Source of the DNA: Maribacter sp. 1_MG-2023
Lineage (GTDB): Bacteria > Bacteroidota > Bacteroidia > Flavobacteriales > Flavobacteriaceae
Assembly (NCBI RefSeq): GCF_030547005.1
Contig: NZ_JAUOPN010000013.1
Coordinates: 62,001-126,000, forward strand
DNA: 64,000 bases
Direction of reading: 5' to 3'
Shown: positions 9,385 to 18,937 of the stretch, piece by piece
Layout: each line of letters opens with the position of its first letter
Position numbering within the stretch: position 1 is the first letter of the stretch
Translations under genes and position numbers: made by a program
The notes under the pieces: model-generated
What the model was told of the DNA's origin: nothing
What the model saw: only the letters and a program-made list of their open reading frames with translations
The model's database searches: none

Positions 9385-11886
9385 TTAAAAGACAAATCCA
9401 AACGTACCGGTTACACCGAACTTTCTTGCATCGGGATTTTCTAAATAATTTCCTCTAAAATTGAAATCTAATCTGAATACTTTAAATATGTTCCCTATTC
9501 CGAAAGAATATTCATAATATATTTTATCTGAAGGCGCAAGTAACGGCGTATTTACCGCTGCGGGTGCGCTTAAAGCTATATTCTCATCAGACAATTCCCC
9601 CCAAACACCACGTAAAGCTATAATCTCCCTCAAATTATATTTTCTAAGAAATGGTATTCTTGAAAAAAACCGACCATTAAAATTATGCTGCAGATGCACT
9701 GCAGCATAGGTATCGGTCACAAATTCATAGAACTCTAAATTTGGGAAGGATCCATAATTAGAGAATAATGTCTGGTTACCTGGTACAACGCTCAACAGAC
9801 CCAAAGGGACCTCACCAAATGTTTTACCAAGTTCAACCGTACTTAATAACCTACCAAAACCACCTAATTGCCAAGGTTGACTGTATGAAAACTGAAGTTT
9901 ACTATAATCAAAATCACTATCAAGAACTCCTTTTGTTCCTTTCGTAAAATTTAATAATAGCGTACTATATGTATCATTAACATCTCTGCGCTCTACACCA
10001 AAACCTATAGTTTTTTTGCCAGGTGTATATAAAACAATAGCATTAAAGTCAAATTGTCGTATTTCAGAGGACACGCCCGTTGGAGATTCTGGATCAACAT
10101 AATCTAAACTGAAATCATTTGGCAAAGCAGAACTTAAGGTTCTAAAAGTACCACCAACAGATAGTTTTAAATTCCTTATTGGTTCAATCTCTAAATTAAG
10201 CGCACTTAGATTAATATTCGTTAATCTATTATTTGCACCAACCGTAAATATTACAGATGAAGCAATACTACGACCAAGTACATCATTTGTTGCGGTTAAA
10301 CTTACACCAAGTTGCTCTATATCTCTTCGGTTACCTCCCGAAACAATTAATCTACTGTTTTTATCTAAAAGTACTTTACCTGCTAAACCATGTTTAAATT
10401 TATGATCCTTAAAACCGTAAGCAGTGAAGCCCTCTAATCGCCAAAGATCATTTTGTCCAAAATAGGTTCTTGCACCCAATCTAACCCTTGCGCCTTCTGC
10501 ACTATTATATCCAAAAAAATCATAGACAGAACCTAAATCTAGGTTCCATTTATCAACCTCAACATACCCAGACCCTAAAATACTTACAAAATTATAATAG
10601 GTTTTAAATTTGGGTACGGTCTTAAGAGTGTCGAGCAATTTGTAAATACCCTGCTCATCTTTATTTAGGCTCTCTAACCTGTTCCGTTCCCAAAAGGCAT
10701 CGTCTTTAATAATCTGCGTTACGTCTAAAGGGTTTCTATCTTTTTTATAGACCTCTCTGGGTTTAACCTTGTTGAAGTCGTAATTATCATAAACACTTGT
10801 TCGTTTACCATACAACCCTTTTGATTCTTCTTTTTTGTTAAAACTGAAATCACTTAACATATAATCGCGCTTCAAAAGAAACACAGAATCATTCATTACT
10901 TCAAAATCTTGCTCAATGTAGATTTCTTTTACCCAGTTGATATTGGCACTTTTGGTAACTTGAAGATTAATGTTTTTCACCGCCCAAGTAGAATCATTTA
11001 CCCAAAAGTCTCCTTTGAAGGTCAATTCGTTTTTCCGACGCGGATAGTATACAATATTATAACACCACTTATTGTCTATAAAAGCACTATCTCGGAGCGC
11101 ATAATTATAAACATCTACTCCGGTTTTTGATAGCGGACTCGTAAAACTTTTATCAAAGAACTTTAAATAGTTATTATACACATCGTACTCTTGATATAAA
11201 TCTTTTACGAATGCAATAATAGCTTGGTTATTTTCGAATCCGGAATTCTTATTTCCTAAAACCTCCTCTTTCTCTTCGCTGATTTTGTTATCTCCATAAA
11301 CTTTAGAAAAAGTCTCGTTTAAGAAAATTGGCAAGTAGGTTTTACCTGTAATACGAGAAGTATCTAAATCTTGAAAAACAAATTCGAGCCCTTTAAACAC
11401 CTTACTTTTTATAAGTGCACTATCAATTGTATTTAAATCGAACTCTACCTTTTCATATTTATCAAAAGCGTATTGATCAAACTGCCTAACACCGTTCTGG
11501 CGTTTTTTTGACCAAATTTTTCGAAGAATATCTACCGCAGGATTATTCTTTTTGGATTGCTTACCGGCTATCAACACCACTTCGTTCAACTGCTCTGCAG
11601 CCTCAACCATGGTTATTTTTAAGTCATATGCAACTTTAGAATCTAACTGAAGTTCGTAATCTGTATAACCGATAAAAGATATAATTACTGTAGGATATTC
11701 ATTTTCAGACTCTAAATAAAACCGACCATCATCATTTGTAATGGTACCTTCTGTAGATTTTTTAAAGAATACGTTAGCGAAGGATACAGGCTCACCCTGC
11801 TCATCAATGACAATACCACCAATTTTGGTCTGACCTTGCCCTATGAAGACACATAGACTTAAGAATATGAAAATTATCCCTCTCAT
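9385..11886 (-). CDS. DUF5686 outer membrane protein with carboxypeptidase-like regulatory domain
   Basis: This 833-residue outer membrane protein has a signal peptide (MRGIIFIFLSLCVFIGQGQ). An N-terminal carboxypeptidase-regulatory-like domain (about residues 22-105, 'IGGIVIDEQGEPVSFANVFF') is followed by the DUF5686 region with many alternating hydrophobic beta-strands running to a C-terminal phenylalanine (FGVTGTFGFVF), the usual end of an outer membrane barrel. The ATG at 11886 is preferred to one 14 codons upstream because the signal peptide begins there. It shares its orientation with pdhB but a terminator lies between them. Function is unknown; it resembles receptor-like proteins without a TonB plug. 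Confidence 0.85.
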   Translation of the reverse strand: MRGIIFIFLSLCVFIGQGQTKIGGIVIDEQGEPVSFANVFFKKSTEGTITNDDGRFYLESENEYPTVIISFIGYTDYELQLDSKVAYDLKITMVEAAEQLNEVVLIAGKQSKKNNPAVDILRKIWSKKRQNGVRQFDQYAFDKYEKVEFDLNTIDSALIKSKVFKGLEFVFQDLDTSRITGKTYLPIFLNETFSKVYGDNKISEEKEEVLGNKNSGFENNQAIIAFVKDLYQEYDVYNNYLKFFDKSFTSPLSKTGVDVYNYALRDSAFIDNKWCYNIVYYPRRKNELTFKGDFWVNDSTWAVKNINLQVTKSANINWVKEIYIEQDFEVMNDSVFLLKRDYMLSDFSFNKKEESKGLYGKRTSVYDNYDFNKVKPREVYKKDRNPLDVTQIIKDDAFWERNRLESLNKDEQGIYKLLDTLKTVPKFKTYYNFVSILGSGYVEVDKWNLDLGSVYDFFGYNSAEGARVRLGARTYFGQNDLWRLEGFTAYGFKDHKFKHGLAGKVLLDKNSRLIVSGGNRRDIEQLGVSLTATNDVLGRSIASSVIFTVGANNRLTNINLSALNLEIEPIRNLKLSVGGTFRTLSSALPNDFSLDYVDPESPTGVSSEIRQFDFNAIVLYTPGKKTIGFGVERRDVNDTYSTLLLNFTKGTKGVLDSDFDYSKLQFSYSQPWQLGGFGRLLSTVELGKTFGEVPLGLLSVVPGNQTLFSNYGSFPNLEFYEFVTDTYAAVHLQHNFNGRFFSRIPFLRKYNLREIIALRGVWGELSDENIALSAPAAVNTPLLAPSDKIYYEYSFGIGNIFKVFRLDFNFRGNYLENPDARKFGVTGTFGFVF

Positions 11887-11934
11887 TAAAATTCGTCGTT
11901 CAATAAAAATTATTTTAACAAATAACATCCTAAT

Positions 11935-11968
11935 AAAAAAAGCTTCTCCAGACTTGGTCGGAGAAGCT
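11935..11968 (-). terminator. Terminator downstream of pdhB
   Basis: The 9-bp arms AGCTTCTCC (11941-11949) and GGAGAAGCT (11960-11968) form a hairpin; the adjacent A-run at 11935-11940 gives a U-tract on the minus strand. Confidence 0.85.
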
Positions 11969-11993
11969 AAAGTACTTTACAAAAGTAAATCTT

Positions 11994-12971
11994 TTATTTG
12001 TATAAAACTCTTTTAACAGCTTCAACCACATCTTTATGATTAGGTAACCACTCTGCCAAAAGTACTGGAGAATATGGTGCTGGTGTATCTGCTGTATTAA
12101 TTTTAACAACTGGTGCATCTAAGTAATCAAATGCATGTGCTTGTATATGATATGTAATTTCTGTTGCTACATTACCAAATGGCCAAGCTTCTTCTAAAAT
12201 TACCAAACGGTTTGTCTTTTTAACAGATTTCAAAATAGCTTCGTAATCCAAAGGTTTTACCGTACGTAAATCAATAATCTCACAACTAATACCTTCTTTT
12301 TCTAATTCATCAGCAGCTTTATCAGCTTCTTTAATAATCTTACCAAAAGAAACAATAGTTACGTCTTTACCTTCTCTACGAATATCTGCAACACCTAATG
12401 GAATAGTGTAATCACCTTCTGGCACCTCACCTTTATCACCATACATTTGCTCAGACTCCATAAATATTACAGGGTCATTATCGCGAATTGCAGCTTTCAA
12501 CAATCCTTTTGCATCTGCTGGGTTAGATGGTACAACTACTTTTAAACCCGGACAGTTGGCATACCAACTCTCAAAAGCTTGTGAGTGCGTCGCCGCCAAT
12601 TGACCAGCAGAACCTGTAGGACCTCTAAATACTATAGGACAAGGAAATTGTCCACCAGACATTTGTCTGATCTTAGCAGCGTTATTTATAATTTGATCAA
12701 TACCTACCAACGCAAAGTTGAAGGTCATGAATTCTATAATAGGTCTATTACCGGTCATTGTCGAACCAACGCCTATACCTGCAAAACCAAGTTCTGAGAT
12801 TGGAGTATCAATAACCCTCTTTGGGCCAAACTCATCCAACATACCCTTGGAAGCCTTATATGCGCCATTATATTCCGCTACCTCTTCACCCATCAAATAG
12901 ATAGATTCATCCTTCCTCATTTCTTCGGACATGGCCTCGGCTATTGCTTGCCTAAATTGTAGTGTTTTCAT
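11994..12971 (-). CDS. pdhB: Pyruvate dehydrogenase E1 component subunit beta
   Basis: The beta subunit of the heterotetrameric E1 completes the thiamine-diphosphate site that decarboxylates pyruvate and acetylates E2. It is 325 residues. The N-terminal pyrimidine-binding transketolase domain begins 'FRQAIAEAMSEEM', with the conserved glutamate segment 'YLMGEEVAEYNGAYK' and 'DTPISELGFAGIGVG'. The C-terminal transketolase domain includes 'ILEEAWPFGNVATEI' and 'DTPAPYSP'. Its partners pdhA and pdhC are at 32.7-35.3 kb, on the same strand but about 20 kb away, so the complex is encoded by split loci. A TATTTTTG -7-like box lies about 42 bp upstream (minus strand). Confidence 0.95.
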   Translation of the reverse strand: MKTLQFRQAIAEAMSEEMRKDESIYLMGEEVAEYNGAYKASKGMLDEFGPKRVIDTPISELGFAGIGVGSTMTGNRPIIEFMTFNFALVGIDQIINNAAKIRQMSGGQFPCPIVFRGPTGSAGQLAATHSQAFESWYANCPGLKVVVPSNPADAKGLLKAAIRDNDPVIFMESEQMYGDKGEVPEGDYTIPLGVADIRREGKDVTIVSFGKIIKEADKAADELEKEGISCEIIDLRTVKPLDYEAILKSVKKTNRLVILEEAWPFGNVATEITYHIQAHAFDYLDAPVVKINTADTPAPYSPVLLAEWLPNHKDVVEAVKRVLYK

Positions 12972-13012
12972 GTATGGTAAATATTATTCTTTGTTATACG
13001 CTATAAAGCAAG

Positions 13013-13020
13013 CAAAAATA
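13013..13020 (-). promoter_or_regulatory. Candidate -7 element for pdhB
   Basis: The minus strand reads TATTTTTG, an exact match to the Bacteroidota TANNTTTG box. It lies about 40 bp upstream of the pdhB start. The same octamer precedes pdhA. No clear -33 TTG is visible. Confidence 0.4.
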
Positions 13021-13109
13021 TGAAATATAATATCAAAAAATAGACTGCCAGATTTAAAAAAAGTTATAAAATTTACTATGCATGCATAGTAAATTAGGAT
13101 TTAAATAGC

Positions 13110-13117
13110 TATCTTCG
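13110..13117 (+). promoter_or_regulatory. Candidate -7 element for etfB-etfA
   Basis: TATCTTCG matches TANNTTTG in seven of eight positions and lies 28 bp upstream of the etfB ATG. No good -33 TTG is visible. Confidence 0.3.
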
Positions 13118-13144
13118 TCACCATTGATATAAAGTTTTTTAAAC

Positions 13145-13885
13145 ATGAAGATATTAGTTTGCATAAGTAATGTTCCAGACACTACGTCTAAGATAAATTT
13201 CACAGATGGCGATACAAAATTTGACACCAACGGTGTACAGTTTGTAATTAACCCGAATGATGAATTCGGGTTAACAAGAGCTATGTGGTTTAAAGAAAAA
13301 CAAGGTGCTACAGTACACATAGCTACTGTTGGCGGTCCAACCGTTGAACCTACAATGCGCAAGGCACTAGCCATTGGAGCAGATGAAGCTTTTAGAATCA
13401 ACACAGAGCCTACTGACGGATTTTCTGTTGCTCAACAACTTGCAGAAGTTGTTAAGAACGGTGGTTACGATTTAGTAATCGGCGGAAGAGAATCTATTGA
13501 TTATAATGGTGGTATGGTACCAGGTATTTTGGCTTCTTTAACAAATATGAATTTCATCAATTCTTGTATTAGTCTTGAAATTGACGGAAACAATGTTACT
13601 GCTGTTAGAGAAATAGATGGTGGAAAAGAAAAATTAAGTAGTTCACTACCTTTAGTAGTAGGTGGACAAAAAGGTCTTGTTGAAGAAAGTGATTTACGTA
13701 TACCTAATATGCGTGGCATTATGATGGCAAGAAAGAAAAGTCTTTCTGTTCTTGAACCGGTTGAGGCTATCAAAGCTACCGAAGACAAAAAATTCGACAA
13801 ACCAGCTCCAAAAGGTCAAGTTAAACTTGCCGATAGTGTAGATCAATTAGTTGATCTATTACATAATGAGGCCAAAGTCATTTAA
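13145..13885 (+). CDS. etfB: Electron transfer flavoprotein subunit beta
   Basis: This is the small subunit of ETF, the soluble carrier that takes electrons from acyl-CoA dehydrogenases to ETF:quinone oxidoreductase. It has 246 residues; the opening 'MKILVCISNVPDTTSKINF' is the usual start of the ETF beta domain. The AMP-binding signature region is represented by 'VVGGQKGLVEESDLRIPNMR' (about residues 173-192). It lies 37 bp upstream of etfA on the same strand, the standard order. A functional partner, an acyl-CoA dehydrogenase, begins at the right edge of the window, though far away. Confidence 0.95.
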   Translation: MKILVCISNVPDTTSKINFTDGDTKFDTNGVQFVINPNDEFGLTRAMWFKEKQGATVHIATVGGPTVEPTMRKALAIGADEAFRINTEPTDGFSVAQQLAEVVKNGGYDLVIGGRESIDYNGGMVPGILASLTNMNFINSCISLEIDGNNVTAVREIDGGKEKLSSSLPLVVGGQKGLVEESDLRIPNMRGIMMARKKSLSVLEPVEAIKATEDKKFDKPAPKGQVKLADSVDQLVDLLHNEAKVI

Positions 13886-13922
13886 TAACCTATTTATTAG
13901 GTAATAATTAAAAACAAAAAAG

Positions 13923-14891
13923 ATGTCAGTTTTAGTATATACAGAATCAGAACAAGGAAAATTTAAAAAGAATGCGTTCGAGGTCGCCTCTTACGCTTCT
14001 GCAGTTGCCAAAATGATGGGTACAACTGTTACCGCAATAGCTTTCAACACTACTGAGGGTGAATCTCTTGGCGAATACGGAGTTTCTAAAGTAATGAACG
14101 TTAAAGACAGCTCATTAGAAACTTTTAACGCTGGCGGTTTCGCAGCATCTATTGCTGAAGCAGTAAAAAGTACAGATGCAAAAGTGGTGATACTTAGCTC
14201 AAGTACAGATACAAAGTATTTAGCTCCTTTATTAGCTGCCAAACTATCTGCTGGTTACGCACCAAATGTAGTTCAGGCACCAGATAGCACTGCACCATTT
14301 ATGGTTAAAAGAACTGCTTTCAGTAATAAAGGTTTTGCACACACTCAAATAGATACAGATATTAAAATAGTGGGTGTATCTAATAATGCCTTTGGTGCTC
14401 ACGAAAACAAGACAGAAGTTTCTGTTGAAGAAATTAGTGGCGCTGCAGATGCTGCTACGAATGATACCAAATCTGTTGAAATAGATAAAGTTGTCGGTAA
14501 AGCTACTATAGCAGATGCTGATATTGTTGTTTCTGCAGGAAGAGGAATGAAAGGACCAGAAAACTGGGGAATGATAGAAGAACTTGCAGATATCTTAGGC
14601 GCTGCAACAGCTTGCTCCAAACCAGTGTCTGATCTTGGATGGAGACCGCACGGTGAGCATGTTGGACAAACAGGAAAGCCTGTTGCAAGTAATCTTTATA
14701 TTGCCATCGGTATTTCTGGAGCAATCCAACATTTAGCAGGGGTAAGTGCTTCTAAAACAAAAGTTGTAATCAATAATGACCCTGAAGCGCCTTTCTTTAA
14801 AGCTGCTGATTACGGTATTGTTGGAGACGCCTTTGAAGTAGTTCCTCAATTGATTGAAAAATTAAAGGATTTTAAAGCACAAAACGGGTAA
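13923..14891 (+). CDS. etfA: Electron transfer flavoprotein subunit alpha
   Basis: The large ETF subunit carries the redox FAD. It has 322 residues. The C-terminal FAD-binding region is clear: 'VSAGRGMKGPENWGMIEEL' near residue 203, the SKPVSDLGWRPHGEHVGQTG segment near residue 238, and 'IGISGAIQHLAGVSASK' near residue 263. The N-terminal half is the Rossmann-like domain interacting with EtfB. It forms an operon with etfB and is followed by a strong terminator. Confidence 0.95.
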   Translation: MSVLVYTESEQGKFKKNAFEVASYASAVAKMMGTTVTAIAFNTTEGESLGEYGVSKVMNVKDSSLETFNAGGFAASIAEAVKSTDAKVVILSSSTDTKYLAPLLAAKLSAGYAPNVVQAPDSTAPFMVKRTAFSNKGFAHTQIDTDIKIVGVSNNAFGAHENKTEVSVEEISGAADAATNDTKSVEIDKVVGKATIADADIVVSAGRGMKGPENWGMIEELADILGAATACSKPVSDLGWRPHGEHVGQTGKPVASNLYIAIGISGAIQHLAGVSASKTKVVINNDPEAPFFKAADYGIVGDAFEVVPQLIEKLKDFKAQNG

Positions 14892-14918
14892 TTTTTTGTT
14901 ATTTTGTGCCCCTTAAAG

Positions 14919-14964
14919 GGCTGTTCGTATAGTTGGAACCCCAAGTATTCGAACAGCCTTTTTT
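14919..14964 (+). terminator. Strong terminator after etfA
   Basis: The 9-bp arms GGCTGTTCG (14919-14927) and CGAACAGCC (950-958 of the same kb) enclose an inner TTGG/CCAA stem and are followed by TTTTTT. It isolates etfBA from the next gene. Confidence 0.9.
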
Positions 14965-14976
14965 AGTTAAAAACCT

Positions 14977-15606
14977 ATGAGTCTAGTACGATTAAAAATA
15001 AAAGGTATCTCTTACAGCCAAACTCAGAACGGAGCTTATGCTCTTATTTTGAACGAAGTTGAAGGCGATAGAAAATTACCTATAGTCATTGGCGCTTTTG
15101 AAGCTCAATCCATAGCAATTGCTTTGGAAAAAGAGATAAAGCCCCCAAGACCACTTACTCACGACCTATTTAAAAATTTTTCCGACAGGTTTGATATTGT
15201 TATCAAACAGGTGATTATACATAAATTGGTGGATGGCGTATTTTACTCTAGCATCATTTGCGAAAGAGACGGTATTGAAGAAATCATTGACGCAAGAACT
15301 AGTGATGCAATTGCCTTGGCATTGCGTTTCAACGCTCCTATATTCACCTATAAGACTATATTGGACAAAGCTGGTATTTTCTTGAAATTCTCATCTAAAG
15401 AGAAAGATCAAAAAGATAACGACGATAGTATTATGGTCGATGAAATTTTGCAAGAAGGGGAAACTATAGAAATAGAATCTGGTGCAAGCGATGGCTACAC
15501 AGAACTTACTATAGATGAATTAGAAGCAGAATTAAAAAAGGCAGTCACCAACGAAGACTACGAAAAGGCGGCAAAACTGAGAGATGAAATCTCTAAACGC
15601 AACTAA
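14977..15606 (+). CDS. Bifunctional nuclease family protein (DUF151) with C-terminal UVR motif
   Basis: The 209-residue protein has the BFN/DUF151 fold at residues 1-135: 'LPIVIGAFEAQSIAIALEK' and 'DARTSDAIALALRFNAPIF' are family hallmarks. The plant homologue has DNase and RNase activity; bacterial function is largely inferred. After an acidic linker, residues 172-209 form a UvrB/UvrC-type UVR motif (LEAELKKAVTNEDYEKAAKL), a short two-helix protein-protein interaction hairpin. The fusion is common in Bacteroidota. The gene is 17 bp upstream of nupC on the same strand and probably co-transcribed. Confidence 0.88.
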   Translation: MSLVRLKIKGISYSQTQNGAYALILNEVEGDRKLPIVIGAFEAQSIAIALEKEIKPPRPLTHDLFKNFSDRFDIVIKQVIIHKLVDGVFYSSIICERDGIEEIIDARTSDAIALALRFNAPIFTYKTILDKAGIFLKFSSKEKDQKDNDDSIMVDEILQEGETIEIESGASDGYTELTIDELEAELKKAVTNEDYEKAAKLRDEISKRN

Positions 15607-15623
15607 ACATTAAATTATAGTTT

Positions 15624-17084
15624 ATGAAAAAGGGCAAATGGTTGCTATTTTTTGCACTGATTCTTACCACAATTACTTTTGCTCAAGACGTAGACGTAAC
15701 TCAACCTTTACAAAGTACAACTGACACTACTTTGGCTGAAGATGTTGCTACTGCTGGTGTTATGGGAATGGAAATCAATGAAGGATTTTCTTTCAACAGT
15801 CTCGGCAGAGGAGTTTTAGGCATGGTAGTCTTATTATTTTTAGCCTTTTTATTCAGCTCTAACAGAAGAGCCATTAATTGGAAAACTGTAGGTATAGGTC
15901 TGGCGCTTCAATTGGTTATTGCCGTTGGTGTACTAAAAATACCTTTCGTACAATTAGTTTTTGAACAAATAGGAAGAATCTTTGTCAGCATACTAGAATT
16001 TACACGTGCGGGCAGTAAATTCCTTTTTGAAGGTTTAGTCGTTGATACTGGTACTTTCGGATACATTTTTGCTTTTCAAGTACTACCAACAATCATATTT
16101 TTCTCAGCTCTAACATCCTTACTATTTTATTTAGGATTAATACAAAAAGTAGTAAAATGGCTTGCTTGGGCACTTTCTAAAACCTTGGGTATTTCAGGAC
16201 CTGAAAGTCTTTCTGTTGCCGGAAACATCTTTCTTGGGCAGACAGAAGCACCTCTTTTAATAAAAGCATACCTAGAAAAAATGACCAAATCAGAGATTCT
16301 GCTGGTTATGATTGGTGGTATGGCAACCGTTGCCGGTGCTGTTTTAGCTGCCTACATTGGGTTTTTAGGTGGTGAAGATGAATTGCTACAGTTGGTATTT
16401 GCGAAACATTTATTAGCTGCCTCCGTTATGGCTGCTCCTGGAGCGATTGTAATTTCTAAAATACTATATCCACAGACAGAAGAAGTAAATACTGAAGTTC
16501 ATGTCTCTTCTGAAAAGATTGGCGCCAACGTATTAGATGCTATAGCAAATGGTACTACAGAAGGACTAAGGCTAGCTGTTAATGTAGGTGCTATGCTTTT
16601 AGTTTTCGTAGCCATTATTGCGATGGTCAACGGTATTCTAGAATGGACCGGAGATTTTACTCACTTAAATAGCTGGATAGCTGAAAATACCTCGTATTCT
16701 AAATTCTCTCTTGAAGCAATTCTAGGCACTATATTTGCCCCTTTAATGTGGTTAATTGGCGTAGCCAATGAAGACATCATGCTTATGGGTCAATTGCTAG
16801 GCATTAAATTAGTGGCAAGTGAATTTGTAGGCTATATACAATTAGCAGAACTTAAAGATCTTAGCACCTTACCACATTTAAAGTTTAACAAGTCTGTTAT
16901 TATGGCTACCTATATGTTATGTGGCTTTGCAAACTTTGCATCTATTGGTATTCAAATAGGTGGTATTGGATCACTAGCACCAGGACAAAGAAAGACTTTA
17001 TCTGAATTTGGAATGAAAGCTGTTCTTGGTGGTTCTCTAGCATCATTACTTTCTGCAACTATTGCAGGTATGATTTTAGGGTAG
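15624..17084 (+). CDS. nupC: Concentrative nucleoside transporter (NupC/CNT family)
   Basis: This 486-residue inner membrane symporter imports nucleosides with H+ or Na+. The CNT signature 'FLGQTEAPLLIKAYL' (about residue 204), 'ANVLDAIANGTTEGLRLAVN' (about residue 306) and the C-terminal 'GFANFASIGIQIGGIGSLAP' are present. The N-terminus carries an additional cleavable-looking signal sequence (MKKGKWLLFFALILTTITFAQ) and about 30 exported Thr/Asp-rich residues before the first core helix; this extension is seen in Bacteroidota relatives but not in E. coli NupC. Together with dNK, cdd and thyA it supports active nucleoside salvage in this organism. Confidence 0.92.
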   Translation: MKKGKWLLFFALILTTITFAQDVDVTQPLQSTTDTTLAEDVATAGVMGMEINEGFSFNSLGRGVLGMVVLLFLAFLFSSNRRAINWKTVGIGLALQLVIAVGVLKIPFVQLVFEQIGRIFVSILEFTRAGSKFLFEGLVVDTGTFGYIFAFQVLPTIIFFSALTSLLFYLGLIQKVVKWLAWALSKTLGISGPESLSVAGNIFLGQTEAPLLIKAYLEKMTKSEILLVMIGGMATVAGAVLAAYIGFLGGEDELLQLVFAKHLLAASVMAAPGAIVISKILYPQTEEVNTEVHVSSEKIGANVLDAIANGTTEGLRLAVNVGAMLLVFVAIIAMVNGILEWTGDFTHLNSWIAENTSYSKFSLEAILGTIFAPLMWLIGVANEDIMLMGQLLGIKLVASEFVGYIQLAELKDLSTLPHLKFNKSVIMATYMLCGFANFASIGIQIGGIGSLAPGQRKTLSEFGMKAVLGGSLASLLSATIAGMILG

Positions 17085-17165
17085 CTTATATTTTCGACTT
17101 TAATTTAGTTAATAAGATTTTCATAACCCATACTTTAAATTCTGCTCAAAAATTCATCTAAATAG

Positions 17166-17173
17166 TATTTTTG
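17166..17173 (+). promoter_or_regulatory. Candidate -7 promoter element for thyA
   Basis: TATTTTTG matches the Bacteroidota TANNTTTG consensus exactly and lies 45 bp upstream of the chosen thyA ATG. It also argues against translation starting at the in-frame TTG at 17171, which overlaps it. Confidence 0.45.
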
Positions 17174-17218
17174 CAATACGTCGATGAATCAATTTGGCGT
17201 ATACATAATTCTATTGCT

Positions 17219-18043
17219 ATGAAACAATACCACGACCTTTTAAAACATGTTCTTAATGAAGGAAACCAAAAAGGTGACCGTACAGGAACCGGAACTAAAA
17301 GTGTTTTTGGGTATCAGATGAGATTTGACCTCAGCGAAGGTTTCCCCATGGTTACCACCAAAAAATTACATTTAAAATCTATTGTATATGAATTACTTTG
17401 GTTTTTAAAAGGTGATACCAACATCAAGTATTTACAAGAAAACGGTGTTCGAATCTGGAACGAATGGGCTGATGATAATGGAGATTTAGGTCCTGTTTAT
17501 GGTCATCAATGGCGTAATTGGAACGATGATGAAATCGATCAAATCAAAGAAGTAGTACACTCTTTAAAAACGAACCCCAATAGTAGAAGAATGTTAGTAT
17601 CTGCTTGGAACCCTAGCGTGTTGCCAGATACTTCTAAATCCTTTTCCGAGAATGTTTCTAACGACAAAGCTGCTTTACCCCCTTGCCATGCATTCTTTCA
17701 GTTTTATGTTGCAGACGGCAAATTATCTTGCCAATTGTACCAACGTAGTGCAGATATCTTCTTAGGCGTACCATTCAATATTGCATCTTACGCATTGTTC
17801 ACCATGATGATGGCTCAAGTTTGTGGTTATGAAGCCGGCGATTTTATTCATACTTTCGGTGATGCCCATATTTACAATAATCATATGGAGCAGGTTGAAT
17901 TGCAACTAAGCAGAGAGCCTAGAGCATTGCCAAAAATGAAAATAAATCCTGATGTGAAAGATATTTTTGATTTCAAATTTGAAGATTTTGAATTGGCAGA
18001 TTACAACCCGCATCCTCATATAAAAGGGAAAGTAGCTATCTAA
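17219..18043 (+). CDS. thyA: Thymidylate synthase
   Basis: This enzyme methylates dUMP to dTMP using methylene-tetrahydrofolate. It is 274 residues from the ATG at 17219, close to the usual 264. A TTG 16 codons upstream would add residues absent from the family and overlaps a promoter box. The frame shows '[13 protein letters not shown]' near the N-terminus, the active-site cysteine in '[12 protein letters not shown]', the '[17 protein letters not shown]' segment and 'HIYNNHMEQ'. There is an insertion '[16 protein letters not shown]' just before the active-site PPCH, typical of Flavobacteriia. It yields dihydrofolate that FolA (23.1 kb) recycles. A TonB_C gene follows 3 bp downstream. Confidence 0.96.
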   Translation: MKQYHDLLKHVLNEGNQKGDRTGTGTKSVFGYQMRFDLSEGFPMVTTKKLHLKSIVYELLWFLKGDTNIKYLQENGVRIWNEWADDNGDLGPVYGHQWRNWNDDEIDQIKEVVHSLKTNPNSRRMLVSAWNPSVLPDTSKSFSENVSNDKAALPPCHAFFQFYVADGKLSCQLYQRSADIFLGVPFNIASYALFTMMMAQVCGYEAGDFIHTFGDAHIYNNHMEQVELQLSREPRALPKMKINPDVKDIFDFKFEDFELADYNPHPHIKGKVAI

Positions 18044-18046
18044 ACT

Positions 18047-18862
18047 ATGAAAATAAAAGCATCAATTTTACTTATCGTTTGCACCTTCATTTCAATGAAT
18101 TGTTTTTCGCAAGACGATTCTATTTACTTTCCACAAGAAGAAATCGTTATTGATCAGTGTGCCGATGCTTTAGATAAAAATGACTGCTTAAGTCATAAAA
18201 TTGAAGACGAAGTACTTGATATTCTAGAGGGTTTATTTAAAAAAAGGAACCAGGAAATTGATACGTTAAAAGCAAGAATCACTTTTGAATTAAATGATTT
18301 AAATCAGATTAATGATGAAAGAACTCATACTTACATCAATGATAAAAAACTGAATAAAAAATTCACTAAAGAGCTCAATCAAAGAATTGCTGAATTGCAT
18401 GTTTTAAGAGTCGATAATAAAAAACCCGATAATTACAGACCAAAATACTTTTTGAATTACGATTATTTAACTAGCAATAATCAATTAAACAAAATTCCCT
18501 TAGATAGTAATTTCATTTTCAAAGGTGGTGTCATTGAAGAAACGCCCCTATTCCCCAATCAACCAAGAGTAGATGATTTAACTGATAGAAGAACCTTTAC
18601 ATCGCTTATGCAAAAACATATTGGTTCTAACTTTATTTATCCTAAAGAAGCTATTGCAAAAAAAGTGAGCGGTAGAGTAAGTATTATGTTCTATATTGAC
18701 AAAGAAGGAAATGTTGGCAACATTAAAACAAAAGGCTCTGCACCTATTTTAGAAAATGAAGCTAGAAGAATTATTTCTTTACTCCCAAAGTTTCAACCTG
18801 GTCGTCAAAATGGTGCCCCAAAAAAGATTCCATTTTCCATTCCCATTATATTCAAGCTTTAA
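18047..18862 (+). CDS. Periplasmic protein with C-terminal TonB domain
   Basis: The 271-residue protein begins with a Sec signal peptide (MKIKASILLIVCTFISMNCFS) instead of the permanent membrane anchor of a classical TonB. A charged helical middle (about residues 45-130, many Lys and Glu) precedes a TonB_C domain at about residues 195-271 ('IYPKEAIAKKVSGRVSIMFY ... LPKFQPGRQNG'). 'TPLFPNQPRV' before the domain resembles the linker in the 5.5-kb paralogue but lacks its two cysteines. If the signal peptide is cleaved it cannot transmit energy from ExbBD, so a structural or accessory role is more likely. The Cys at residue 19 is followed by FS, so a lipoprotein is not excluded. It follows thyA by 3 bp. 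Confidence 0.75.
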   Translation: MKIKASILLIVCTFISMNCFSQDDSIYFPQEEIVIDQCADALDKNDCLSHKIEDEVLDILEGLFKKRNQEIDTLKARITFELNDLNQINDERTHTYINDKKLNKKFTKELNQRIAELHVLRVDNKKPDNYRPKYFLNYDYLTSNNQLNKIPLDSNFIFKGGVIEETPLFPNQPRVDDLTDRRTFTSLMQKHIGSNFIYPKEAIAKKVSGRVSIMFYIDKEGNVGNIKTKGSAPILENEARRIISLLPKFQPGRQNGAPKKIPFSIPIIFKL

Positions 18863-18937
18863 TAGTATCAATTTCTTAATTTATCAGGTTAAACTCAATT
18901 GATCATTTTTATTTAACTTTCCATAAAAATTGTTTTC

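Noticed and set aside
17171-17218. TTG start adding 16 residues to ThyA
   Set aside because: It lies inside a perfect TANNTTTG promoter box, and the family begins at the later ATG.
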